This document shows, one piece after another, positions 36,217 through 43,987 of a DNA stretch of 64,000 nt. Below the pieces are notes generated by a model. The model was not told the origin of the DNA. It ran no database searches and worked only from the letters and a program-made list of their open reading frames with translations. Position 1 is the stretch's first letter, and the number at the start of each line of letters is the position of its first letter. The position numbers were made by a program, and so were the translations under genes. The DNA comes from Stutzerimonas stutzeri (GTDB lineage Bacteria > Pseudomonadota > Gammaproteobacteria > Pseudomonadales > Pseudomonadaceae). The DNA lies in contig NZ_POUT01000008.1 in assembly GCF_002890915.1 (NCBI RefSeq), forward strand, positions 1 through 64,000, in the 5' to 3' direction.

Positions 36217-37215
36217 TCAGAACAGGATCAGCAGCAGGCTCGTCGCCAGCAGCAGCGCGGCGCTGAGCAGGGCCAGGTGGGCGAAGGGCTGCCAGCCCTG
36301 GGCAAACAGGTCGCCGACACGGGTGCGCATGCCGAGCGCGGCCATGGTCAGCAGCAGGCAGGCCTGCGAACCGGCGACCAGCGCCTCGCGCAGCCAGGCC
36401 GGCAGCCAGCCGAGGCTGTTCAGCGTGAACAGGCCGAGAAAGCCGAGCAGAAACAGCGGAAAGTCCGGGCTGCCCGGTTCCTGCCGACGCAGCAGCAGGC
36501 CGATCACCAGCACCAGCGGCGCGAGCAGGGCGACGCGCAACAGCTTGGTCAGGGTCGCGACGTCGCCAGCGGTCTCCGAGACGAGATATCCGGCACCGGC
36601 CGCTTGGGCGACGTCATGAATGCTGGCGCCGAGCAGCAGACCGCTGTCGAGCGCATCCAGCCCGAGCAGGCCGGTCAGCGGCGGGTAGAGCAGCATCGAC
36701 AGCGTGCCGAGGGCCGTCACGCCGACCACCACGGCGAGCAGCCGACGCTCTTCCAGGCGCCCAGCCGGGATCACCGCCGCCACGGCAATCGCCGCAGACA
36801 CGCCGCAGATCGCCACTGCCGCGCCCGCCACCAGGCTGTGCAGGATCGGCAGCCGCAGCAGCCGGCCGAGCAGCAGCGCCAGGCCGAGCACCAGCGGCAC
36901 CGTGACGAGCACCAGCATCAAAGGCCGCGCACCGACCGCTTCCAGCTGCGCGACGCCAATGCGCGCGCCGAGCAGCGCCACGCCGATGCGCAGCAGTTGC
37001 CGGCTGCACAACGCGACGCCCGGCTGCATGCGTGCCTCGTTGCCCTGGCTGGCGAAACCCAGGCCGACCAGCAACACCATCAGCAGCGCGGGCGCGCCGT
37101 AGTGATCGGCAAGAAAGCTGCCGGCGAGTGCCAGCACCGCACACAGGGCCAGGCCCGGGTAGTGCTTGCGGCACAGCGCGACGGGCGGGGCGAGGACTTC
37201 GAGCCGGGCATTCAT
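36217..37215 (-). CDS. YeiH/UPF0324-family putative sulfate exporter
   Basis: 332 residues with about ten membrane segments. Family landmarks are KxxxPGLALCAVLALAG-like start, LLRIGVALLGARIGVAQLEAVG (about 75-96), ICGVSAAIAVAAVIPA and GASIHDVAQAAGAGYLVSETAGDVATLTKLLRVALLAP. The UPF0324 family is annotated as a sulfate or anion exporter with little direct proof. Its ATG overlaps the DUF971 stop by 4 bp. Confidence 0.85.
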   Translation of the reverse strand: MNARLEVLAPPVALCRKHYPGLALCAVLALAGSFLADHYGAPALLMVLLVGLGFASQGNEARMQPGVALCSRQLLRIGVALLGARIGVAQLEAVGARPLMLVLVTVPLVLGLALLLGRLLRLPILHSLVAGAAVAICGVSAAIAVAAVIPAGRLEERRLLAVVVGVTALGTLSMLLYPPLTGLLGLDALDSGLLLGASIHDVAQAAGAGYLVSETAGDVATLTKLLRVALLAPLVLVIGLLLRRQEPGSPDFPLFLLGFLGLFTLNSLGWLPAWLREALVAGSQACLLLTMAALGMRTRVGDLFAQGWQPFAHLALLSAALLLATSLLLILF

Positions 37216-37565
37216 GCCGGATTGCCCAGATCACGTAGGTAGGCCCAGGGGTACAAGCCGCGAAAATGACCGTCGCTGAAATACAGCTGCAGACCGCTGA
37301 TGCCGGACAGTTCCAGGCGGTTCACGCCGACCTCGGCGTCGATCAGCGTCAGCGCGCCGGTCTGCTGGAGGCGTTGGCAATTGGAGCAGGCGCAGGCCCG
37401 CCGCAGCGTCAGGCAGCTGATGCGGCTCTGCGCGCCATCCGGCCAGGTCAGTTCCAGCATGCGCTGCGCCTTGCGCAGGCGGATCTCGAGGGGTGGGTCG
37501 ATCAGCCGCTGGGACTGTGCGATGTGAGTGGTGGCGTCGTGGTTCGATGCGGTGAAGGCGTTCAT
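37212..37565 (-). CDS. DUF971 (GBBH-like N-terminal domain) protein
   Basis: 117 residues. Matches the DUF971/gamma-butyrobetaine-hydroxylase-like N-terminal domain: PLEIRLRKAQRMLELTWPDG, the Cys cluster RACACSNCQR and LYFSDGHFRGLYPWAYLRDL. Free-standing members occur with Fe-S proteins; the three Cys may hold iron or zinc. Coupled to the YeiH gene by ATGA overlap. Confidence 0.85.
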   Translation of the reverse strand: MNAFTASNHDATTHIAQSQRLIDPPLEIRLRKAQRMLELTWPDGAQSRISCLTLRRACACSNCQRLQQTGALTLIDAEVGVNRLELSGISGLQLYFSDGHFRGLYPWAYLRDLGNPA

Positions 37566-37588
37566 GAATCTCTCCGGGCTTGCGGCCT

Positions 37589-37786
37589 CTAGCGAATGAA
37601 CGGCATGACAAGGTCGCGCGGCATGGGCGTCGGCCCACCGCTGACGAGCAGCGTGGGCGCTTCCGGGCTGCGCACGAAGCGTTCCGGCGTGTCCAGCGGG
37701 CGGGCGCTGCCGAGCGTGGCGGCACAGACCGTGACCAGGGCCAACACGCCGTGGCGCAACCCACTCGTCATGACAAGTTGGGGCAT
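37589..37786 (-). CDS. small putative secreted protein
   Basis: 65 residues: a basic start, a hydrophobic stretch GVLALVTVCAATLGSA (likely signal peptide) and a short mature part ending PRDLVMPFIR. GGAG lies 9 nt before the ATG, within the fdxA stop region, and spacing to both neighbours is tight, which argues that it is a real operon member. No family recognised. Confidence 0.5.
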   Translation of the reverse strand: MPQLVMTSGLRHGVLALVTVCAATLGSARPLDTPERFVRSPEAPTLLVSGGPTPMPRDLVMPFIR

Positions 37787-37789
37787 GCT

Positions 37790-38113
37790 TCAGCGCTCCA
37801 GAAAGGCCAACTTGCCGCTCTGGTCCACCCAGGTTTCGGCCTCGGCCAGCGGCGAGGCGCTCTGGGTGATCACCGGCCAGACTTCGGCCAGCTCGGCGTT
37901 GAGTTCGAGAAAGTGCTGTTGGCCTTCGGGCAAGGCGTTGTCCGCGAAGATCGCATCGGCCGGGCATTCCGGCGCGCAGAGGCTGCAGTCGATGCAGGTC
38001 TCGGGGTTGATGACGAGAAAGTTCGGGCCTTCGTGAAAACAGTCGGCCGGGCAGACTTCCACGCAGTCGGTGTATTTGCAGCGGATGCAGTTCTCTGTAA
38101 CGACGTAGGTCAT
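37790..38113 (-). CDS. fdxA: 7Fe ferredoxin FdxA
   Basis: 107-residue ferredoxin. [14 protein letters not shown] supplies the 3Fe-4S cluster and part of the 4Fe-4S set, [12 protein letters not shown] the rest; the C-terminal tail with WPVITQ is characteristic of Azotobacter/Pseudomonas FdI-type proteins. Preceded by a 181-bp gap and AGGAG-like sequence. Likely partner of the Fpr encoded in the same array. Confidence 0.92.
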   Translation of the reverse strand: MTYVVTENCIRCKYTDCVEVCPADCFHEGPNFLVINPETCIDCSLCAPECPADAIFADNALPEGQQHFLELNAELAEVWPVITQSASPLAEAETWVDQSGKLAFLER

Positions 38114-38153
38114 TTCGTTCTCCTCGAAACCACTGCGCTTGCGGATGCTGCGT

Positions 38154-38193
38154 TGAAGGCGGCGCGCGGGATGCTGATTTACGGCCTGTAAAT
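38154..38193. promoter_or_regulatory. inverted repeat in the gap upstream of fdxA
   Basis: ATTTAC-GGCCT-GTAAAT at 38175-38191 is a short perfect palindrome in an otherwise GC-rich 181-bp gap between the HEAT gene and fdxA. It could be an operator or part of an internal promoter for fdxA. It does not resemble the GntR palindromes at 42105 and 45385. Confidence 0.3.
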
Positions 38194-38294
38194 TCCGCTC
38201 CCGCGCGCGACCTTCGCCTTGGCTGGGCGCCCCCGCCCCGCTGCGCTCGTGACGTTTCGGCTTCAAGTGCTGTGCAACACAAAGCGCGTAAAAA

Positions 38295-39254
38295 TCAGGC
38301 CGCGGCGTCGAGTTTCGACATGGCCCAGCGGGCGAGCTTGCGGACGTCCGGGTCGGGGTCGTCCATGGCCAGTTCGACGAAGGGGCGGCCATCGTTGTGT
38401 GCGATGGCGCCCAGCGCGCCGATGGCCGCCTTGCGCAGGTTGCTCATCGGGTCGCGGGCGCAGACGCCGAGCGCCGGGATCGCGCCCACCGCACCGAGCT
38501 TGCCGAGCGCATCGACGGCCTTTTCTCGGACCTGCCAGAAACTGTCGTGCGTGGCCTCGACCAGGGGCTGCAGTGCGGCCTGGTAGTCGAGCTTGCCGAT
38601 GCTCACCGCGGCCTCGACGCGCACCTGCCAGTGTTCGTCGCGCAGGATGCCGATCAGCGCCGGGCCGACCTGTTCGGGCGCGGCATAGACCAGCGCGCCG
38701 GTGGCGGCGCGGCGGACGTCGGCGTCGTCGTCGTGCTGCGCCCGCTCGATCAGCGCCGGCAGATTGGCCGGCTGCTTGAGCCAGCCGATCACCGCCACCG
38801 CTTCGCGGCGCACGCCCGGGTCCGCGTGCTGCATCCGCGCCAGGGCCGGCGCCTGCGCCTGTGGATGGCGCAGCGGCTTGAGCGCACGGAGGATGCCGGC
38901 GACGACGAAGGGATCGTCGCTGCCGGCCAAGGCTTCGAGCAGCGGCAGCGCGGCGGCGGGGTCCTTGAGGTCCGCCAGCGCGTGGGCGGCAGCGTTGCGC
39001 ACCACCTCGTCGCTGTCCTGCAGGGCGGCGATCAGGGCGTCGGCGATGTCGGTGGCGTCGAACTCGTCGACCACCTTGGCCGCCTCCTGACGCACCGACG
39101 GGTCCGGGTCGTTCAGCGCCAGGATCAGCAGCTCGGCGGCTTCCGGTTCGCCGCTGTCGACCAGCTCGAGCACGGCCACGCGGCGGATGCCGGGGTCGCT
39201 CGAGGCCAGGTTGGTGGCGATGTCCTGCAGCAGTGGGTCGTCGTAGGTTTTCAT
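38295..39254 (-). CDS. HEAT-repeat protein
   Basis: 319 residues made almost entirely of about nine HEAT/PBS-lyase-type helical repeats, with recurrent motifs such as [43 protein letters not shown] and [17 protein letters not shown]. Such scaffolds bind partner proteins; bilin-lyase-like HEAT proteins also bind cofactors. It is 10 bp downstream of the 4Fe-4S ferredoxin gene, which suggests it serves the flavoprotein-ferredoxin pair, for example in assembly. Confidence 0.88.
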   Translation of the reverse strand: MKTYDDPLLQDIATNLASSDPGIRRVAVLELVDSGEPEAAELLILALNDPDPSVRQEAAKVVDEFDATDIADALIAALQDSDEVVRNAAAHALADLKDPAAALPLLEALAGSDDPFVVAGILRALKPLRHPQAQAPALARMQHADPGVRREAVAVIGWLKQPANLPALIERAQHDDDADVRRAATGALVYAAPEQVGPALIGILRDEHWQVRVEAAVSIGKLDYQAALQPLVEATHDSFWQVREKAVDALGKLGAVGAIPALGVCARDPMSNLRKAAIGALGAIAHNDGRPFVELAMDDPDPDVRKLARWAMSKLDAAA

Positions 39255-39264
39255 CGGTCGGCCC

Positions 39265-39498
39265 TCAGCGCAGCAGGTAGGGAATGTTCACTGTCACCGC
39301 ATCGGTCGGGCAGTCCGCCTCGCAGGGCATGCAGTACCAGCATTCGTCGTACTTCATGTGCGCCTTGCCGGTGTCCGGGTTGATCCACAGGACGTCCAGC
39401 GGGCAGACGTCGATGCAGACACGGCAACCCTTTTCGGCGATGCATTTTTCTTCGTCCACGATGACCGGGACGGCGGAACGGTGGGTGGCGACGGGCAT
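39265..39498 (-). CDS. AprB-like 4Fe-4S ferredoxin
   Basis: 77-residue 2[4Fe-4S] protein. Cluster motifs CIAEKGCRVCIDVCP (about 20-34) and CWYCMPCEADCP (about 53-64), with the insertion in the first motif resembling the APS-reductase beta subunit. It lacks the long C-terminal tail of true AprB. AGGAG precedes the ATG by 7 nt. Probably the electron partner of the flavoprotein encoded directly upstream. Confidence 0.87.
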   Translation of the reverse strand: MPVATHRSAVPVIVDEEKCIAEKGCRVCIDVCPLDVLWINPDTGKAHMKYDECWYCMPCEADCPTDAVTVNIPYLLR

Positions 39499-39536
39499 GG
39501 TTGATCTCCTCGGTACGGTCGGCTCGGCTGCCGGCC

Positions 39537-39597
39537 TGTAGGGGCGAATTCATTCGCCCATGGCATCAGGTGTTGGGCGAACGAGTTCGCCCCCACG
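39537..39597. repeat. REPIN (two inverted REPs) inside the operon
   Basis: REP one GTAGGGGCGAATTCATTCGC (from 39538) and REP two, its inverted relative GCGAACGAGTTCGCCCCCAC (39577-39596), flank about 12 bp. It lies between the flavoprotein stop and the ferredoxin start. In mRNA it would form a strong hairpin that may terminate part of the transcripts or protect the upstream message. Confidence 0.75.
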
Positions 39598-39598
39598 G

Positions 39599-41335
39599 TC
39601 AGGCATTGGCGGCCTTCTTCACGCGCAGGCGGTTGTAGGCGTCCTTCTCTTCGCCGAGCGGCACGATGTAGTCGGCGATGGGTCGCTTGCCGTGGGCCAT
39701 CTGGCCGTTGGCGTCCTTGAACAGGCGGGTGTGGCAGAACCACTCGGCGCTGTTCTGCTCGGGGTGGTCGACGCGGTAGTGGTACAGCCCCCAGCGCGAC
39801 TCGGTGCGGTACAGCGAGGCGCGGGCGGCCATCTCGGCACAGTCGATGATCGACTGCACTTCCAGCGCGCGGAGCAGTTCGTGCGGGTCTGCAGCGGCCA
39901 GCCGCGGGACGTCCTCGCGCACGGCGAGGATGCGTTCCAGGCCGATCTCCATCTTCTTGGTCACCTTCGGTGGCTGCAGGTAGTCGTTCACCAGGCGGCG
40001 GACCTTGTATTCCATCTGTTCCGGCGGGATGCCGTCGGTGACTTTCAGCGGCGCCTGGATGCGGGCGAGTTCGGCAGCGATGAAGGCTTCGTCCAGCTGG
40101 GGTTCGGCGCGGTCCTTGACGAAGGCCGCTGCGCTCTCGCCGCAGATCTGCCCGTAGACGAAGGCGCCGAGCATGTAGTTGTGCGGCACCGAAGCCATGT
40201 CGCCGGCGCAGAACAGCCCGGGCACGGTGGTCGCGCCGGTCTCGTCGGTCCACACGCCGGAGGCCGAGTGGCCCGAGCAGAAACCGATCTCGGAGATGTG
40301 CATTTCCACCATGCGCTGGCGGTAGTCGATGTGCCGGCCTTCGTGAAAGCGTCCGCGTGAAGGCCGCTCGTTGGTGTGCAGGACGGTCTCGATCTCTTGA
40401 ATCGTTTCCTCGGCCAGGTGGTCGAGCTTGAGGAACACCGGGCCGGTGCCGGATTCGAGCTCCTTGAAGAACTCCAGCATCATCTGTCCGGACCAGTAGT
40501 CGCACTCGATGAAGCGCTCGCCGTAGGCGTTGGCGGTGAAGCCGCCGAGCGGGCCGGTGACATAGGCACAGGCCGGGCCGTTGTAGTCCTTGAGCAGCGG
40601 GTTGACCTGGAAGCACTCGAGGTTGGCCAGGTCCGCACCAGCGTGGTAGGCCATGGCGTGGCCGTCACCGCAGTTGGCCGGGTTCTCGTAGGTGCCGAAG
40701 AGATAACCCGAGTTCGGCAGGCCGATGCGCCCTGCGGCACCGGTGGCCATGATCACCGCTTTGGCACGGATGATGATCGGCTCGGCGGTGCGGGTGTTCA
40801 CTCCGATCATGCCGGCGATGTTGCCGTCCGGGTCCTTCAGCAGGCGGGTGGCGATGAAGCGGTTCTCGATGTCCACGCGCACCCGGCGCAGGCGGCGGTA
40901 GAGGATCTTCTTGACGTTGTGGCCCTCCGGCATCGGCAGCACGTAGGTGCCGAGGTGGTGAACCTTCTTCATGTCGTAGTCGCCGGTCTCGTCCTTCTGG
41001 AAATGCACGCCCCAGGCGTCGAGCTGCTCGATCATCGAGAACGAGCGCGTGGCGTAGGCCATCAGCGCCGGCTGGTGAACGATGCCGTCGTTGGCGATGG
41101 TGATTTCCTTGACGTACTGCTCGGGCGTGGCGTGGCCGGGCACGACCGCGTTGTTCAGGCCGTCCATGCCCATGGAGATCGCCCCGGAGCGCTTGACGTT
41201 GGCCTTCTCCAGCAGCAGCACCTTGAGCGTCGGGTCCTGCTCCTTGACGGTGACGGCGGCCATCGGGCCGGCGGTGCCACCGCCGATCACCAGCACGTCG
41301 GTTTCGATGACGGGAATGTCGTGAATCGTGGTCAT
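39599..41335 (-). CDS. AprA/fumarate-reductase-like FAD flavoprotein
   Basis: 578 residues. FAD-binding motif VLVIGGGTAGPMAAVTVKEQ (about 13-32) followed by VLLLEKANVKRSGAISMGMDGLN, the pattern of APS reductase alpha and related fumarate-reductase flavoproteins; the C-terminal half ends with the helical domain SRWGLYHYRVDHPEQNSAEWF. It is shorter than dissimilatory AprA (about 610-660). Together with the adjacent ferredoxin it forms an AprAB-like pair. GAGGAG precedes the ATG. No ATP sulfurylase gene is present, so the reaction may differ from APS reduction or sulfite oxidation. Confidence 0.85.
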   Translation of the reverse strand: MTTIHDIPVIETDVLVIGGGTAGPMAAVTVKEQDPTLKVLLLEKANVKRSGAISMGMDGLNNAVVPGHATPEQYVKEITIANDGIVHQPALMAYATRSFSMIEQLDAWGVHFQKDETGDYDMKKVHHLGTYVLPMPEGHNVKKILYRRLRRVRVDIENRFIATRLLKDPDGNIAGMIGVNTRTAEPIIIRAKAVIMATGAAGRIGLPNSGYLFGTYENPANCGDGHAMAYHAGADLANLECFQVNPLLKDYNGPACAYVTGPLGGFTANAYGERFIECDYWSGQMMLEFFKELESGTGPVFLKLDHLAEETIQEIETVLHTNERPSRGRFHEGRHIDYRQRMVEMHISEIGFCSGHSASGVWTDETGATTVPGLFCAGDMASVPHNYMLGAFVYGQICGESAAAFVKDRAEPQLDEAFIAAELARIQAPLKVTDGIPPEQMEYKVRRLVNDYLQPPKVTKKMEIGLERILAVREDVPRLAAADPHELLRALEVQSIIDCAEMAARASLYRTESRWGLYHYRVDHPEQNSAEWFCHTRLFKDANGQMAHGKRPIADYIVPLGEEKDAYNRLRVKKAANA

Positions 41336-41346
41336 GGTGGTCTCCT

Positions 41347-42090
41347 CTATTTCCGGTCGACCCGGAACTGGTACTTGAAGGCGTCGCCGCGGTAGCACAG
41401 GTATTCGAAGTCGATCGGCCGACCGCTGCGGTCATGGGTCAGCCGCTCGACGCGCAGGATGGGTTCACCGGCCTTGAGGCCGAGGTAGGGCTGGTGTTCG
41501 TCGTCGGCCAGGGTGGCGTCGAGGCCGATGGCGGCATGGCCGAGGCCGATGCCGAAGCGGTTCTCCAGCAGCGGGAAGATGTCGCCGGACAGGTCCAGGC
41601 CGAACAGGCGCTGGCCGATGTCCAGGGGGAAGTAGCTGTGCTCCAGGCACACCGGGGCGCGGTTGAGAAAGCGCACGCGCTTGACCTCGACCACATCCGC
41701 GCCGGGCGCGAGGTTCAGCGCGGCAGCCGCCGGCTTGGGTGGCTTGCGCTCCTGAATCGACAGCAGCCGCGCGGTCGCCTCGTAGCCCTGGGCGGCCATG
41801 GCCTCGCCGAAGCCCTGCAGGCGCTGCACGTTCTGCACCGCCTTGGGCTTGCTGACGTAGGTGCCCTTGCCCTGGGCGCTGAACACCAACCCCTCGTTGT
41901 GCAGGTCGCGCAGCGCCTGGCGGATGGTGATGCGGCTGACGCCGAAGGCGGTCATCAGCTCGTTTTCCGAGGGCAGCCGTTCATGCACGGCATAGTCGCC
42001 CTCGAGGATCTTGCGTCTGAGGGTGTCGCGGATCTGCACGTACAGCGGCAGTGGCGACTGGCCCGGGGCGAGCGGTTCGAGGCGGCTCAT
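41347..42090 (-). CDS. GntR-family (HutC/UTRA) regulator
   Basis: 247 residues: GntR winged helix (about 14-80: PLYVQIRDTLRRKILEGDYAVHERLPSENELMTAFGVSRITIRQALRDL) and a UTRA ligand-binding domain (about 95-240). It lies between the ABC transporter genes and the flavoprotein gene on the same strand. A palindrome CCTGTCATGACAGG 15 bp before its ATG and a similar one before the binding-protein gene fit HutC-type operators, so it probably autoregulates and controls the whole array. Confidence 0.9.
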   Translation of the reverse strand: MSRLEPLAPGQSPLPLYVQIRDTLRRKILEGDYAVHERLPSENELMTAFGVSRITIRQALRDLHNEGLVFSAQGKGTYVSKPKAVQNVQRLQGFGEAMAAQGYEATARLLSIQERKPPKPAAAALNLAPGADVVEVKRVRFLNRAPVCLEHSYFPLDIGQRLFGLDLSGDIFPLLENRFGIGLGHAAIGLDATLADDEHQPYLGLKAGEPILRVERLTHDRSGRPIDFEYLCYRGDAFKYQFRVDRK

Positions 42091-42104
42091 GGGCGTGGCT
42101 CCAG

Positions 42105-42118
42105 CCTGTCATGACAGG
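42105..42118. promoter_or_regulatory. candidate GntR operator, site 1
   Basis: Perfect 14-bp palindrome CCTGTCATGACAGG in the 71-bp gap between the ATPase stop and the gntR ATG. The GT-N-(AT)-N-AC core fits the HutC-subfamily pattern. Site 2 at 45385-45398 shares C(C/T)TGT-N4-ACAGG. Confidence 0.6.
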
Positions 42119-42161
42119 TCATGTCGAGCGTGGGTGCAGGCAAGGGACGGGTATGCATGGC

Positions 42162-43034
42162 TCAGCCTCCGTTCTGCTGCTGGAAGGCGCGCAGGGTTTC
42201 CTGGCGGATCAGGTCCAGGCACTGGCGCTTGTAGTCGATGAAGGCCGGGTCGGTGAGCAGGCTCTGCTCGCGCGGTCGCGGCAGCTCGACGCGGATGTCG
42301 GCGATGATCCGCCCGGGGCTGGCGCTCATCACCACGATGCGGTCGGAGAGGAACACCGCCTCGTCGATGTCGTGGGTGACGAACACCACGGTGTTCCTGA
42401 ACTCGCGCCAGATCTCCAGCAGGTTCTCCTGCATCATGATCCGGGTCTGCGCGTCCAGTGCGCCGAACGGCTCGTCCATCAGCAGCACGCTGGGGTAGTT
42501 GGCCAGCGCGCGGGCGATGCCGACGCGCTGCTGCATGCCGCCGGACAGGGTGCCGGGGTAGGCGTCCTCGAAGGCGGCGAGCCCCACCAGCGAAAGGAAG
42601 GTGCGCGCCACGCCGGTGGCCTCGTTCCGCGAGGCGCCGGCCATCAGCGGGCCGAAGGCGACGTTCTCGCGCACCGTTTTCCAGGGGAACAGCGAGTGCT
42701 GCTGGAACACCATGCCGCGGTCCGGGCCGGGTCCGGCGATGGGCTGACCGTCGACGGTCAGCTCGCCGCGGGTGGGTTTGACGAAGCCGGCGATGGCGTT
42801 CATCAGGGTCGACTTGCCGCAACCCGAGGGGCCGAGCAGGCAGACGAACTCGCCGGGGCGAATCTCCAGGCTGGCCTGTTGCACCGCGGCGCGCTTGCCG
42901 CCGGCGTGGTCGAATTCGATGGACAGCGCACGCACGCTGACATGGCCGCGCCCGTCGCCCTTGGCCGCGGCCTTGGCGCGCAGTCGGCTGTGATCGAGCA
43001 CGGCGAGGCGGTTGTCGGAGACGATCGCATTCAT
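42162..43034 (-). CDS. ABC transporter ATP-binding protein (SsuB/TauB/NrtD-like)
   Basis: 290 residues with Walker A GPSGCGKST, Q-loop FQQHSLFPWKT, signature LSGGMQQRVGIARAL, Walker B VLLMDEPFGALDAQTR and H-loop THDIDEA. There is a non-conserved 30-residue N-terminal extension. Its ATG overlaps the permease stop by 4 bp. Confidence 0.9.
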   Translation of the reverse strand: MNAIVSDNRLAVLDHSRLRAKAAAKGDGRGHVSVRALSIEFDHAGGKRAAVQQASLEIRPGEFVCLLGPSGCGKSTLMNAIAGFVKPTRGELTVDGQPIAGPGPDRGMVFQQHSLFPWKTVRENVAFGPLMAGASRNEATGVARTFLSLVGLAAFEDAYPGTLSGGMQQRVGIARALANYPSVLLMDEPFGALDAQTRIMMQENLLEIWREFRNTVVFVTHDIDEAVFLSDRIVVMSASPGRIIADIRVELPRPREQSLLTDPAFIDYKRQCLDLIRQETLRAFQQQNGG

Positions 43035-43936
43035 GACCGGCCCCCCTGCTGCTGCCAGCGCAGCAGCGGCACGCAGGCCTTGCGCACGAGCAGCGTGCAG
43101 AGCGTGCCGAGCCCGCCGATGGTGAGCATGCCGATGATGATTTCCGGGTACTTGACCAGGGTGTAGCTGGTCCAGGTGAAGTAGCCGATGCCGTATTGGC
43201 CGCTGATGATTTCGCCGGCCAGCAGCGAGAACCAGGCTACGCCCATGCCGATCGCCAGGCCGGCGACGATGCTTGGCATCGCGCCGGGAATCACCACGTG
43301 CCAGAGGATCGCCCGGTCGCTGGCGCCCAGGCTGCGGGCGGCACGCACCAGCACGTCCGGCGTCTGCTCCACGCCGTGCACGGTGTTCAGCACGATGGGG
43401 AAGAAGGCGCCGAGAAAGGTGATGAAGACGATGCTCGACTGCTCGGTTGGCAGCATCAGGATCGCCAACGGAATCCAGGCCACCGCCGGAATCGGCCGGA
43501 ACAGCTCGATGTAGGGCAGCAGGATGTCCTCGGCCCAGCGCGAACGACCGATCAGCACGCCGCAAAGGACGCCGAGCACCACGGCGTAGGCATAGGCCAG
43601 CGCGATGCGTTCCAGGCTGTGGACGATGTGCAGGTAGAACTCGCTGCTGCCCAGCTGCTGGATCAGCGTCTGGCCCACCAGCAGCGGTGCCGGCACGTTC
43701 TCGAAATTGATGAACAGGTTGAAGCCCGTGGTGGTCGCCAGGTGCCAGATCAGCAAGGCTCCCAGCAGCGCCAGCATGCGCACCAGGTAACGCCCGGCCA
43801 TCGGCGGCAGGCGACGCGGCGCGGAAGGGGGGGCAACCGGCGCTGGCTGGGGCACCGGCGCAGCGGTCAGCAGCGGCCGGTCGGCTTCCGGCGTTGCCGG
43901 TTCGGTATCGAACAGGGGGGTCGGTTTGACGCTCAT
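43031..43936 (-). CDS. ABC transporter permease (SsuC/TauC-like)
   Basis: 301 residues: a long Pro-rich cytoplasmic N-terminal extension (about 1-48, PAPVPQPAPVAPP-like) then six membrane segments with coupling loop RAARSLGASDRAILWHVVIPGAMPSIVAGL. GAGGAG lies 8 nt before the ATG at 43936, which decides it over the ORF start at 43972. Confidence 0.9.
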   Translation of the reverse strand: MSVKPTPLFDTEPATPEADRPLLTAAPVPQPAPVAPPSAPRRLPPMAGRYLVRMLALLGALLIWHLATTTGFNLFINFENVPAPLLVGQTLIQQLGSSEFYLHIVHSLERIALAYAYAVVLGVLCGVLIGRSRWAEDILLPYIELFRPIPAVAWIPLAILMLPTEQSSIVFITFLGAFFPIVLNTVHGVEQTPDVLVRAARSLGASDRAILWHVVIPGAMPSIVAGLAIGMGVAWFSLLAGEIISGQYGIGYFTWTSYTLVKYPEIIIGMLTIGGLGTLCTLLVRKACVPLLRWQQQGGRS

Positions 43937-43957
43937 GCGGTCACTCCTCGGCTTGAG

Positions 43958-43979
43958 GCGGGCCCGTGGCACGGCCCGC
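43958..43979 (-). other. intercistronic hairpin after the binding-protein gene
   Basis: Stem GCGGGCC/GGCCCGC (43958-43964 and 43973-43979) with 8-nt loop, between the binding-protein stop and the permease start, without a T-tract. Such hairpins often stabilise the upstream message so that more binding protein than permease is made. Confidence 0.5.
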
Positions 43980-43987
43980 GCAGGGGC

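Noticed and set aside
39599..41335. Calling the flavoprotein succinate dehydrogenase or fumarate reductase
   Set aside because: No SdhB-type iron-sulfur subunit or membrane anchors; the partner is a small 2[4Fe-4S] ferredoxin as in AprAB.
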